A stretch of 64,000 nucleotides of DNA from Syngnathus acus (GCF_901709675.1 NC_051087.1:8644884-8708883); one strand, 5' to 3'. Positions 33,161-44,299 are shown, counted from the first letter of the stretch. Notes: generated by a model from the sequence alone, not told the origin. Program-made: numbers and translations.

Positions 33161-33832
33161 TGCCACTAACTGCTAGCGATGATGTTTGTCTTAAATTGAG
33201 CTAGCGGTACGTAGGCCCAAACGAAGCGGCTGGCTGACGCGAAACCGCTCGCCAGCCACGACTTGGACCGAGAAGCGAAGCCTCCGCTGAGGCCAGCTGA
33301 GGGCCATCGGTCGCTGGGTAGACACCCAACACCAAGAGCCACGGAAGCAAGCGACATCTTGGCGCAAGAGGCAATGACGACAAATAGAGCGCGGACTCCT
33401 CTTTACTAGAGCATCCGAACGGTTCCTGTGTTGAGTGTTAGCCGAAGAAAAAGAAAAACCAGAAAAGAAAACACTCCTAAAACAGCGGCCATTCCGAAGC
33501 TGAACAAAAGAGTGCGTTTGTATTTGTTACAGTAAAATGACACTCGAGCGTTACGTTGGTTTGATTAAAAGCTTGGTTAGTGTACAGTCTCTGGACCTGC
33601 GTGACAGGGAAAAACCGTGTGTGAAATGTCAAGTGTAAATCTGATAATATAGTGTTTTACCTTCAGAGGTGTGACTCCGCCATCCTCGCTGCTTCCTCCT
33701 CTTTTCCAAGCAACACTGGTGCTGCTCGGCTCCCCCGCCCCGCCCTCACGGCTACCAAACTGCGTCATTCCCGCACTGACCAATCGCGTTTTTCGACACC
33801 AACTGCGCCTCGCCTGCCTGCAAAGCGGACAT
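33161..33832 (-). promoter_or_regulatory. shoc2: CpG-rich shoc2 promoter and likely first exon
   Basis: The block has clear CpG enrichment and, on the - strand, a GC-box cluster (GGGCGGGGCGGGGG, about 33731-33746) and no TATA. A likely untranslated exon ends at 33661 with CTGAAG followed by GTAAAA. Within it ATGGCGGAGTCACACCTCTGA is a six-codon upstream ORF. Further upstream ATGs lie at 33492 (28 codons, hydrophobic) and 33357 (63 codons, good context GCCAAGATGT), so a second start region or alternative first exon is possible. Exact start sites cannot be fixed from sequence. Confidence 0.5.
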
Positions 33833-34004
33833 TAGTGATGTGCATTCCAGTTCTTTTAGGTGAACTGAATCTTTAGAATCAGTTCACTCAAACGATTCGT
33901 TCAAACGAATTGTTCAATGAATCCCCCCCCCCCCACACGCACACAATGATACGGGTTTTTTTTTAAATATCCAGTGGAAACAACCCATACACATCAAACA
34001 ATAC

Positions 34005-34538
34005 AACCCTAACCCTAACCCCAGATCTAACCCTAACCCAAACCCTAACCCTAATCCTAGCTCTAACCCTAACCCTAGCTCTAACCCTAGCCCTAACCCT
34101 AGCTCTAACCCTAGCCCTAACCCTAGCCCTAACCCTAACCCTAACCCTAGATCTAACCCTAACCCTTGTCTAACCCTAGCCCTAACATTAACCCTAGCTC
34201 TAACCCTAACCTCTAACCCTAGCTCTAACCCTAACCTTAGCGCTAGCTCTAACCCTAACCCTAGCTCTAACCCTAACCCTAGCTCCAGCTCTAACCCTAA
34301 CCCTAACCCTAGCTCTAACCCTAACCCTAGCTCTAACCCTAACCCTAACCCTAGCTCTAACATTAACCCTAGCTCTAACCCTAACCTCTAACCCTAGCTC
34401 TAACCCTAGCTCCAGCTCTAACCCTAGCTCTAACCCTAACTCTAATCCTAACCCTAGCTCTAACATTAACCCTAGCTCTAACCCTAGGTCTAAGCCTAAC
34501 TCTAGCTCTAACCCCAGCTCTAACCCTAACCCTAAACT
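34005..34538. repeat. Telomere-like hexamer array (TAACCC with TAGCTC variants)
   Basis: About 90 hexamers, mostly TAACCC (the complement of TTAGGG), interspersed with the variant TAGCTC, often as TAACCC-TAACCC-TAGCTC. Because the period stays at six, the - strand reads open as Leu-Gly-Leu-Glu repeats. That is not a gene. The array is wholly inside the hAT-like element. Confidence 0.95.
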
Positions 34539-34611
34539 TTAGGGAGGTGTATGGTTATATGGGGCAGCACACGAGCAACTGTGTTGCAAATTTTCTATAA
34601 TAAAATTTTTT

Positions 34612-34685
34612 AGGCCCATCTAAGATTCGAACCCGTGTCGCTGGGGTGAGAGCTCAGAGTACTAACCACTACACTATGTAAGCCT
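34612..34685 (-). pseudogene. tRNA-Glu(CTC)-like relic
   Basis: 74 nt on the - strand with a D-arm/A-box TAGTGTAGTGGTTAGTAC, an anticodon loop CTCTCAC giving CTC with T33, and a B-box GGTTCGAATC. The acceptor arms AGGCTTA and TGGGCCT can pair with G-T pairs. The T-stem and anticodon stem carry mismatches. It is best read as a tRNA-derived SINE head or tRNA pseudogene inside the hAT-like element, not a working tRNA gene. Confidence 0.65.
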
Positions 34686-34748
34686 CGCTCACACGGCCTG
34701 GAATAAATATTGTTTTATGGAGTAGCTCACAAGCGAATAGTTAAGATT

Positions 34749-34880
34749 AGTGGTCCCCAACCTTTTTTGCGCCACGGACCGGTTACATGTCAGAAATATT
34801 TTCGCGGACAGGCCTTTATATGAATAAATAATACATTTATGATAAATATATAAATACGATGAAATAAAATGATACGACTA
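34749..34880 (+). repeat. Fragment of a second hAT-like repeat
   Basis: TAGTGGTCCCCAACC followed by GCGCCACGGACCGGTT and TTTTCGCGGACAGGCC matches the remembered end of a widespread hAT-type repeat of vertebrates. Only one end is evident. It is nested in, or fused to, the 1.2-kb element around it. Confidence 0.55.
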
Positions 34881-35052
34881 TTTCTTTCTTTTAGTAGGGG
34901 TTTTCTGAGTTTTTCCTTGCTCTCTTGGGAGCTTAAGATCAGGGGATGCTTTGAGAATAATTGATTATTAAGTGATTCGTTCACTGTCGTTCACTGAAAA
35001 GATTCGTTCCTTTGAACAAATCGTTCACTCACGAGCCAACACTAGCGGACAT

Positions 35053-36400
35053 GCGCAGTGGGATTCGGCGGCCGACGACGCGACAACAGGCTGCAACTAA
35101 AAAAAAACACTGAAATTCTCTGCCGCTTTCCAAGAACAGGAAATTCACTCATAGTCCATGTCCACTGTGCATGAAGTCTCTGTATTCTGTACAATATAAT
35201 TAAAACAAAAAATCGTTGTTAATCAGATTTATTCTAGGTACTCTCGCTTTAGATTGCGCAATATCCCTCAAAAGAAGCAGAACTAGCACAAAAGCAGCAT
35301 CACTGTTTGTTGGTAAAATTACTCTACGATTAATGGTTGTATTTCGCTTCACATCTCTAATGTTTGCAAAAATGTTTATGATGCATCCCAATTATCCATA
35401 CTTATCGTGTAAATATGGGCCACGAACCTCACCGAAAGTTACTGAAAGTTTCACCCCATTTGTAATCATTTCCACACTCCTATTCACTTTCTTTTGTAAT
35501 AGACCTTTTCAGTTTTCTCCAGGATGTGGCATCCATTTCCCGTTGTCAAAAGTGGGCAAGCGCAATAAACCTTTTGGGATACAGCATATGTAGTGGCGCA
35601 ACCACAAGCTTTTATCATTGTTTGCAGTTCTAGACAGTGCTAATCACTCACTTTTCATCACCTATTGTTAGAAAAACATTGTTAATTTGTAAAGATTTTA
35701 TGGATCCAATGTATTTTTCTCTGTTGCCACAAATTTTCAACACATCAGTGATTTGACACTACAAAAGTATCCTACTTGAATATTTTGTAAAGGTGAAGAA
35801 AAGTAGGTAAAATGGCATTCTGCAACTATACAGATACAGAGCTATTACAAATGGGCACTGGTTAACATTGGCTATGGAGCTTGAAGAGTATTGCTGCCTC
35901 ATCACATATGCGACCTTTGACCATGAATGGCACAGCTATCTCAAATGACCTGAATGTTATCGCTAGTCTTTGAAATATAGCTAAATATGATCTGCACACT
36001 TAATGAAAAACACACATACGCACACATACAAGATTCAATTGAGTGAAGTTTGAGATACCACAACTTGTCAGTATTTTAACACACACATATAATTCCCTGA
36101 ATTGCAAAAGAATGTGGAAAATTTCCAAGGCAAACAATAACAAGTATATAAAAACATGATTTTTTTTTTACTTGTCTCAACACATTCGTTAAAACACAAC
36201 TATCAAAGAGACGCAAACTAAAACACTCAAGTTACCCTTAATAAAACGGTTTATTATCACACAATCAACAAGAAAAACACATTCGATGCATCTAATCTTC
36301 CCTCATTAAATAGAAACTAAGGGCAAAGGTCGGCGAGAGCTTTTGTTTTTATTCATCTAAATGTCGCCTGTAGATGTCAGTAGAACACTCGTATGGTGGA
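35053..36400. other. Intergenic stretch between shoc2 promoter and bbip1; nothing recognised
   Basis: An A/T-rich unique sequence. The longest open frame (125 codons, + strand, 35216-35593) has no domain and no ATG-led coding character. No repeats of note. Confidence 0.5.
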
Positions 36401-36417
36401 AAAGGCGAGGAAGAAAA

Positions 36418-36464
36418 TGACGTAATCTAGTGGTAACGTTGTCTTGACAACCGACCCAGTGAAG
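36418..36464 (+). promoter_or_regulatory. bbip1: bbip1 promoter/first exon with CRE-like site and RFX X-box
   Basis: GTTGTCTTGACAAC (36438-36451) is two exact inverted half-sites, GTTGTC and GACAAC, two bases apart, and fits the RYYNYY-N(1-3)-RRNRAC X-box bound by RFX factors at cilium genes. TGACGTAA, a CRE-like site, lies at 36418-36425. Thirteen bases after the X-box a good donor (GAAG, then GTGAGT at 36465) ends a probable untranslated exon, which would splice to an acceptor at about 36962. Confidence 0.65.
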
Positions 36465-36980
36465 GTGAGTAGTCCAAGATCCTAGTGTATTATTAGGAAG
36501 TAATTGGTGCAGCGGAGTAACGCTTGTTTTTTTTTAAAAAATGCGGCCCAAAGCCTAAATTGTGAGCGGGTTTCTCGAAACCATCCGTGTTATACAATGA
36601 AGCAGTTTTTATGCAGATAGTCTAGCTACATGCTAATGGTAGCGTCAGCTCAGCTAGCTCAATGTTGTTTTCAAGTTACAACGCACGTCACCGTAAAATA
36701 TTTTTTTAGCCGCGTTAAATATTTAACAAATGCATTTTGCAGGGCAGTGTCCATCGCATGCCTAAAATAGGCGCAGTGCACACATCAAACCGGCCCAAAG
36801 ACAATAATGCTCACTTAAGTGACCGGTTGTTTCGTGAAAACGATTGTATCGTGCCTACAAAGGTCATATAAAGTCATATTTTGTATTTTATGGTCTTTAC
36901 TCGATTGACAAAAAAATGCACAATAAAACAGATGTAATAAGATGTTTTCTACACATCAATAGGTTAATCAAGAAGACACA

Positions 36981-37488
36981 ATGCCAGAGGTGAAATCGGT
37001 GTTCAGAGAAGTTCTGCCGAAGCAAGGTTTGTATCTTCAAGATCGACAAAAACACATTTGGTTCACACTAACAGAACTGATAATTGCATGTACATTTTTT
37101 TATTTTATTTTTTGCATGAACTACCATCGTCACTGTAAGAAAATAAGTTTGTTTGATATAGAACAGGGATGTTTACTCATGAAATTATTATGGACAAGCT
37201 TCAAACACAATGTACTGCTGGTCGTTTTGGATTAAAACAAAACTATGAGACACTATGTTTAGTTGGGAAGTATAATTATCAGTAAAAATTATAATTCATG
37301 TTGCTGCTGACTTTTTTTTTGTCATCGCAGGCCAACTATCTATGGAAGATGTCCCTACCATGGTTCTTTGTAAACCCAAACTCCTCCCACTCAAGTCGGT
37401 CACACTTGAGAAGCTGGAGAAGATGCAGATGGAGGCTCAAGAGGCTGTCAAACAACAAGAACTTGCAATGAAGGAGCAGTCGCAATAG
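36981..37488 (+). CDS. bbip1: BBSome-interacting protein 1 (BBIP10)
   Basis: This small subunit of the BBSome, the coat-like complex that moves membrane proteins in and out of cilia, is also linked to cytoplasmic microtubule stability. There are two coding exons: 36981-37026 (46 nt, donor GTTTGT) and 37331-37488 (acceptor CATCGCAG). Joined, they give 67 residues starting [16 protein letters not shown], then [20 protein letters not shown] and a helical Glu/Lys/Gln-rich tail. This aligns by eye with human BBIP1 through the core [12 protein letters not shown]. The human N-terminal extension before MAEVKS is absent, so this ATG is the natural start. It lies tail-to-tail with pdcd4. The X-box upstream suits a cilium gene. 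Confidence 0.95.
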
Positions 37489-37803
37489 AGACCTGCAGCA
37501 GATTCTCTCCATCAGAGCTATGAATGAAAGACGGATCCAACTTATTGGATACACAAACCAGCCAGCAATGAAATACATTTAGATTGCTTTATTGACCAGT
37601 GGGTGCATTGGAGGGATGATATCAAATGAAATATTCATTATTTACACCTATGTCTTGTGTTTTTTGATAACCTGAGTTTATCTTCAGCTGTCAATTGTTA
37701 TGTAGATAATAATTTTAAAAAATCTTATTCTTTATAGTAGTTTTAATGAACAATGGAAGAAACACTTGGTAAATCAATTGTACCAGAATGTGATTGATAT
37801 AAA

Positions 37804-37809
37804 AATAAA
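37804..37809 (+). terminator. bbip1: Candidate bbip1 polyadenylation signal
   Basis: AATAAA 316 nt after the bbip1 stop, the first canonical signal downstream. It lies about 120 bp before the opposing pdcd4 signal. Confidence 0.6.
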
Positions 37810-37929
37810 CACTCTAAGACCACCTCTTGGAACCTGAACTGACCTTCAGTGATCAAAGAAAAAGAGTCACACAGCATAGAAAAAGCAGCTAGTAAAGGGG
37901 GCAGAAGTATTGCATATAACATTCTCCCC

Positions 37930-37935
37930 TTTATT
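37930..37935 (-). terminator. pdcd4: Candidate pdcd4 polyadenylation signal
   Basis: AATAAA on the - strand, about 300 nt after the pdcd4 stop. It would place the miR-21 site inside the 3' UTR and keep the two convergent transcripts from overlapping. Longer forms are possible. Confidence 0.4.
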
Positions 37936-38091
37936 TTCCATACACTGTTTTATAAAGCTCTTGACACAAAGCAGTCGCGTGGACAAACAAATTGCCTCCT
38001 AGAGCACACAAAATGTGCGGCAGTAAACTCCGTCGAATACTGTACATCATAATATGGAATGACTGATACAGAGGTGTGGCACTTTCAAGGT

Positions 38092-38099
38092 TAGCTTAT
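38092..38099 (-). promoter_or_regulatory. pdcd4: 8-mer miR-21 target site in pdcd4 3' UTR
   Basis: The - strand reads ATAAGCTA, a full 8-mer match to the miR-21 seed (positions 2-8 plus A opposite position 1), 134 nt after the stop codon. The 3' UTR of mammalian PDCD4 is a well-established miR-21 target with the same 8-mer. The match is seen. Conservation of use is inferred. Confidence 0.75.
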
Positions 38100-38232
38100 G
38101 TTATCGTTTATGTTGAAACACGAGAGGAAACCATCTAAAGAACTTCAGTTTCAAAAGTGTGTTTTTTTTTTTTTTGCTCCTAGTTTGGAAAAATATGCAA
38201 GTAAAAAAGTATTGGAGCTTTAAAACCACTTC

Positions 38233-40495
38233 TTAGCTTTCAGTTTTGATGACACCCCCGTCTCCCTCGCTGACAAATCTCTTGCGGCCCCTGACAGGAG
38301 AAATAAAACGACATAGGTCACAAATTTTGTATATTTTAATAATGTTGCCAAGAAGGTGTGAGCACTTACCTACAGGGACAAAGGTCTCGTAACTTTACAT
38401 CAATGATTCCCATGTTAAAGCTCTTTTCAACAAACTGCTCAAGGATGAAGTACGCACGGGGAACATCTATGTTAATTTCAGCTATATCCATATAAACTCT
38501 TTCATAGCCCTAAGGAAGAAAAACAACAATACTGAGTGCATAGATATGCAATACAAATGTTAAACAGCTGGTGGCGTCTTACCCTTCTCATTTGGTCCAC
38601 AGTGATAATGGAGGACACAGAGAGCAACTTAAGAAGCTGCAGAAGCATTTTGAATGTCTTCTCTCCCTTGGACTCCAATACCATTACTAGAGCCTTCAAG
38701 AAATAAGTCAGAACACTGAGCCGGGTCTGTTGGTAGCTGACTGCATAGCAGACTGACTTACCTCATAGACAAACTCATGATGAAAATGAGGAACCTCCAA
38801 ATCTTTCAGACACCTCTCAGCCTCCTTGCTGTCTCCAGATAGGATGTATTCCTTTAGCAGGAGGTTCATCTGATATAATCAAAAAAATACTTTTTGTTTT
38901 ACACAGCAACAGTGGACTTAGAGACATTAAATGTCAACAGCGAATGGATAAAATTGATGATGCGACGACATTAAGGACTGTACCTCTTTGACAAGCTGTG
39001 TGACAGGTCTCTGGCCCCCACCTATGCCCCATTGGTTGTCGATGCGAACGCCACCCTTACTCATCTTCAAAAGCACAGCCGCCCGGTCGAGGGCCGCCCT
39101 GCAAGATGATGATTTATGCAAGTCACAAAATTAGGTACACTTCGAACACAACAGCTCGACCCCCCAACGGAGGAAACAATGGCGTGTGACTCACATAGCT
39201 CTGCTGGCCTCGTATTCAATCTGTACAATATGTTGAACCATACAGACTATGGGAAAACATGCACTGCGGTCTACGCCTGCCTAAAAATGTCCATATTTCA
39301 GCCTAGAAAAACTCTACTTTGAACTTGGGAAACTCGTGAAACTACTTTCTGAAAAAAAGAACAACTTTCCTAAATTTGTTATTTTATAGTTTTCATTCAT
39401 TGTTGAGCAATATCTGAAGTTGTATATTGCAAAAAAGTGTTGACATCCATGCTCTTAATAAAACACGTGGTCGAGTCATAATCTAAATAACAATATTCTT
39501 ACTTGAGTATAATTTTTTTTTTTTTTTTTAAACTTTCCCTGCCCATGACTAAACATGTATCCTACACTCAATCACATACAGTACCTTGTGTATTCACAGC
39601 CAACTCTGCCTTTATAGCTCTCAATGTAGCTCTTTGACAAGATTTGGTCACGAACAGCTCGTGCGATGAACTGGCCCATGAGCTAGGAAACAAGAAAGAG
39701 AAAATGTGTCTTTAATATCACAATTTCTAGATGTATCAGTTATCCCCACGGATTTCCTTCATGTGCGAGAAAGAAAAGATGCGACTTGAGGGGCGGTGTT
39801 GGAATGAGATGACGGCAAGACCACCTGAGGTTTTAGTCTTTTATGAAAACTTGTTTTATGTTTAAAGGTTGTATGGGGCTTCTAATTAATTACTTTTAAT
39901 TATGTTCCATCCATCCGTCGGGCTACCCGCCCACCCGCCGGTCCATCTGTCCATCCATCCATCCATTGGATTCCCATGATTTGAACAGGATATGGATGGA
40001 TGGATGGATGGATGGATGGATGGATGGATGGATGGATGGATGGATGGATGGATGGATGGATGGATGGATGGATGGATGGATGGATTAAGGGTGTAGCCTG
40101 CCTCCCGCGTCTCTCAGTATGCTGAGATAGGTTCTAGCTCATCCACAACACTAAATAGGACAAGTACAGTATCTAGAAAATGGACAGTGTTATATCATAA
40201 GACAGAAATAGTATATAATTGAAATATCATCCACTTTGAACTAATGACAAAACTTTACCATGAGACACAACATATTGTGGTGTCACTGGCATGTGTGCGT
40301 AGCTAACTACACGTGCTTGTTTACAGTTGTGTCTGCGTAATTTTCGGTAATCGAAAGAGCTGGCTTTGTTGCCCTGGTATCCACAAAGCATGCACTCAGC
40401 ACTCTGACTATTGTTCCTGTACAGACGAGTCAGTTCACTCTCAATTCGGTGAAGGCTTGACAGGCTGCCGCAAGAAGAACAAAAGGCAATGTGTG

Positions 40496-40532
<37 letters not shown>

Positions 40533-42425
40533 GTATGAGAATGTGAGAAAACTAGAGTGAGGGATACAGAGGGAGGTTTATACAGGCCCTATAAACACAC
40601 ACAGATCTGTGAGAAAGAACAAGCAAGACCAACTGAGACAGAGAGGGAGGGGTCATGGGGAGAGGGCTACTAATAGGCCTTTCAGAACACTCTGCTGAGC
40701 TTGCATTTTTACTGCACAGCCAGACAATGACCACAGATCTCATGTCTATGCTACACGAAAAGGACACGCACAAACAAAAAAATATGCTTGAACAAAATAT
40801 TTGAAATATAAAGTATAACTCAACAAGTTTAAACCCTCAGGAAGAATAAAGTGGAAACGAGAGTTGCATCGTCAAATGCCACACAGTGTTGCAATTTGAA
40901 TGCCTCAAAAGTCAAACAAAATGTTATCTGAAGGCTTAACGCCACTTTTTCTTTGGCTTTTTGTGATGTCATCACAAAATTAAGTTGAATGACAGAGACA
41001 CTCACCTGCGGGGCTCCAGGTGTGTCCAGCACCAGATCTGGGAGCTCTTGTAAGAGTTTGTCAAAGGACTTCTCCATATCACTGCGGAATAAGACGGGTC
41101 CACAGAGATCAGCCAGCAGCTTGGAGGTCAGCTCCCGCTGGCTGGCCTTAGCCTCCAGTGCTAACGACACAGCCAGCGAGGGCACCTCGCTTCTCATGGG
41201 CCCCAGGTTTAGATCTGCCAGCAGTTCCTACATGAGGAGGGAGTTGTTGACGCTAGTATCTGTAAGATCTTTATGCTTCTTCGTGGACTGCACTCCTCAT
41301 GCTTACCGCAACTTCATTTGTGTCTCCGTGTTCAAAGTACTCCTGCACGATGGGGGTGACCGTCTTCTCAAAGTCCCTCTCATCCAGCGGAGGGACCACA
41401 GTCTCATACACACAGTTTTCCTGGCCAAACATTCCACATGTTCACAACAGAAATATCAATGGACCATTTTGACTTTTGCTTTTATTGCGCTACTGTGCTG
41501 TGTAAATATGTGTTGGTTGCAAAGTAAACACCAGAATGGATTAGACTAGCATCAGCAAGAGAATATGTAAAGGAACATTAAATGGAAGCAATTTATTGAC
41601 GCTTTAGAAGTGTCTGGGGTAAATGAAGCATCTGTGGATGCTAGCACATTATTAACCACCAAATTATTCAGAGGGGTTTAAGCAAGGCTTCAGTGCCCTT
41701 AAGACTGGCCTAATGACAAAAATGGGCTTAACTGTGTTTAGTTATCGGGTTGTAGTTTTGAGGTGTTTTTCATCACCGAAATACGTATATCCATATTAAT
41801 CAATGAAGGATTTTCAGAGCATTGGACATGCAAGTAATATATATTATTGGATTTGATTACACTACTGTATTTCACAAAGAAAAAAAATGCAAAAATGTGT
41901 TTTGAAAGAGCAACAAATTAAAAGGCCAAATAATAATGTGAAACATGGAAAATCCCATGTTGGAGTAGTCAGTACCTGAGCTTCGTCATAGTTTGGGTCT
42001 TTCTCGTCTACTTGCTCTGGTTCATACACTTCACCGGATCTGCCCCACACACCTTTGCCTCCAGCCCCACCTGCACACAAAAATAGGTCAAAAAGATAAG
42101 CAGGAGAGGGTTAACTGCTTTTGGGTAACAGTACATGAAGTGTCTGCAATATGACCCTTAAAAAAACACCCTAAGAACTATTTTAGTAGAAATAAAAACA
42201 TGTTATAGGGGATCATGTTGAAATAAACGAATTAACGAAAACGATAATGTCACGTAACAAACAACGTGACAAAGCGAGCGCTAATGCTGAGTTGAAACGG
42301 CACCCAAGATCAAGGAAGCTTTTCATGTATTTCAAATGAAAAAGATTTGCTTCTTGTGACTGTGAGCCACTCAGGCTCAAGCATAAGACCAGTTTCAGAC
42401 AAATCCCAGTGGCAAAACACCACCA

Positions 42426-42463
<38 letters not shown>

Positions 42464-44269
42464 TTCTTTGGTCAGTATTGAGTTCTGTTGTTAAGAACTT
42501 GTTCATGCAACAGCAGATTGCAGGCACTTTGCAAAGATGGATGGCAAAGCAGCTTGTGTGCCAAGTTTTACTTAACATCTCACTATATTTAGTCCTGCTG
42601 GTTACGTGAACACATTTGGCTCAGTCTGTGGCGTGCGTGTGTGGCTATCACGGTAAATCAAAGTACAAGAAGGTGTGCTAGATTCTGTGGAGAGAGAAAT
42701 TGCCTTTTATTTCAACTACAAGACTAAACCCTCACTACGTGCATTGATATTTACTGTAAAATATATGTGAGAGAGAAAAAATCCCTGTAACATTGCATGT
42801 GTCCTTCTGACCTCTTTTTGCAAAACAATCCAAATTCCAGGATGAGGTGCAGCCCCAACAAGAAGAATGAGGGGAGTAAGAATGTAAAGTAGTGGTGGGT
42901 AGCTCAAGTTTACTGATTCAGTGCTGTGATTTGTGATTCCCATTGATTTTATATTGTTGTAATGATCAGATTTTTAAAGCATCTTGTTTGTCCATGTCCT
43001 CAAAATTTCTTTGCAAACTAACCAGGTTATGCCTACCAAACTTTTACAACAACAAACGCTTCCTGGCATACCCAACAATTAGTGTCATCACTTATTATTT
43101 AACACATTGTCTTACCTTTCTTTGGCAGACCTCTGCCTTTGCCCAGTCTGGACTTCCTGTCCAGCAGCTTACTTTTAGGGCTGGTGGGGGCCACCGCTGT
43201 TCCCCTGACCAAATCACCATTATCACTAAGGGAGTCCCCCCTGCCAGAATCCCTGGACGAGTTCTTCCTGAGCCTCCGCTTAGCTTTGGCTTTGAGACGC
43301 GCCTCGTGGATGCTGCTGCTCGACGACAACAACCAGTTGCCATTGACCTCGTTGCTGATGTTCTTGTTGGCGACAAGTGTGCCAGTGTTCTTTTCGTCTT
43401 CAGATTCAAAGGAGTCACTCACATTGTCAACCTCTATGGGAGAAAAAAGAAATAGTATTTAATTGAGATGCCACACAAGGCAAAAATAAAGAGTGCTCTA
43501 ATTAGTGTCAACCCGTGGAGGCGCTGTTGATCTACTTGTATAGAATAACTGTTACATGACATCATCCTTTCTTTTTCTATATTGCTTATAATTAGAATTG
43601 CGGCTAAGGTGGATCCGATCCAGTCAATTGCAGCTAACAAATGATTCACGCTCACATTCACATCAATATATAATTTAGAAGCTTCCGTTTGCACTAGTAG
43701 TGCATGCCGTGCGAGTTTGATTACTGGGCAGTAGCCCAATACACCATTCACATACATAAATACAAAATTATACCAAACATGACTTTTTTTGGAACTTGGG
43801 AAGAAGACAGACTACCCAGAGAAACCCTCAGCAAGCACAGAATAGTTAAACTTGATCACTAGACTTAGACGCCTAACATGACATCAATCTTTTACTACTC
43901 CATTTGTTGCATAGCATGTCATGTTTTAGTGCGTAATGATTTAAATTACATCAAATGACATCATTCATTTTCTGAGGAGTGACGTATGCGCTTATTTTCA
44001 TGTTTCTTTCAATTATCGAATACAGAACAGTCAGCGACATGGCTGCACTTTAAAAATTAAGTTCCCAAAATGTCAAATCCAGCATTATCGATACTCTACG
44101 TGGCAAAACGATTGATTAATTCTGAAAGAAAGAAAAGAAAGACGACTTCCATGCACACAACCACTTTTCTCCATTCGAACTCAGCTGATGATGCACTTAA
44201 AATGGCTCGGAATGGCCCACACTCACCGACGGGGTTCGAGTTGAGCCAGGCCTCGCAGTCAGCTGCCAT
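38233..44269 (-). CDS. pdcd4: Programmed cell death protein 4
   Basis: PDCD4 binds the eIF4A helicase and represses translation of structured mRNAs. It shuttles between nucleus and cytoplasm. There are eleven coding exons: 44269-44227, 43433-43116, 42070-41976, 41420-41307, 41227-41006, 39682-39585, 39098-38984, 38869-38762, 38693-38583, 38509-38370, 38290-38233, all GT-AG, 1422 nt, 473 residues (human 469). Residues 66-85 hold the basic KRRLRKNSS stretch and the DSGRGDS degron (76-82) read by S6K and beta-TrCP. Two MA3 domains lie at about 160-285 and 325-450, the eIF4A-binding surfaces, with LDTP conserved. The C-terminus [12 protein letters not shown] keeps the Akt-type serine (Ser462). 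The start ATG opens [14 protein letters not shown], less conserved than the rest. Teleosts may carry two copies. This one cannot be assigned to a or b from sequence alone. Confidence 0.96.
39907..40190 (+). repeat. (TGGA)n array with inverted SINE/L2-like tails
   Basis: A degenerate CCAT/CCGT stretch (39907-39966) is followed by about 23 copies of TGGA (39993-40085) and then a worn L2-like tail (GGGTGTAGCCTGCCTCCCGC, GCTGAGATAGGTTCTAGC, AGAAAATGGA). CCAT and TGGA runs can pair as a hairpin. The insert is intronic in pdcd4. Confidence 0.75.
40497..40530 (+). repeat. (GT)n microsatellite
   Basis: About 15 copies of GT in a pdcd4 intron. Confidence 0.9.
42423..42458 (+). repeat. (CA)n microsatellite
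   Basis: About 17 copies of CA in the pdcd4 intron between coding exons 2 and 3. The valine-cysteine open frame on the other strand is an artefact. Confidence 0.9.
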
Positions 44270-44299
44270 ATCCGACAACAGTGAATAGATGTTGCAACA

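Larger units (their letters stand above)
33833..35044. mobile_element. Non-autonomous hAT-like element, composite, with 8-bp target duplication
   Basis: The 1212-bp insert is flanked by the perfect direct repeat GCGGACAT (33825-33832 and 35045-35052). Its ends read TAGTGATGTGC and, complemented, TAGTGTTGGC, giving a 5-bp terminal inverted repeat. An 8-bp target duplication and short TAGTG ends fit the hAT superfamily. Both subterminal zones carry many GATTCGTTC/GAACGAATC-like motifs, as expected of transposase-binding sites. Inside are a telomere-like hexamer array, a tRNA-Glu-like sequence and the end of another hAT-like repeat. There is no transposase gene. It sits about 90 bp upstream of the shoc2 GC boxes. 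Confidence 0.8.

Noticed and set aside
33914-34466. Long - strand open frames with Leu-Gly-Leu-Glu repeats (up to 149 codons)
   Set aside because: They are translations of the TAACCC/TAGCTC hexamer array, whose six-base period keeps frames open. There is no coding signal.
39993-40085. CRISPR-like regular repeats
   Set aside because: A plain (TGGA)n microsatellite in a vertebrate intron. No spacers.
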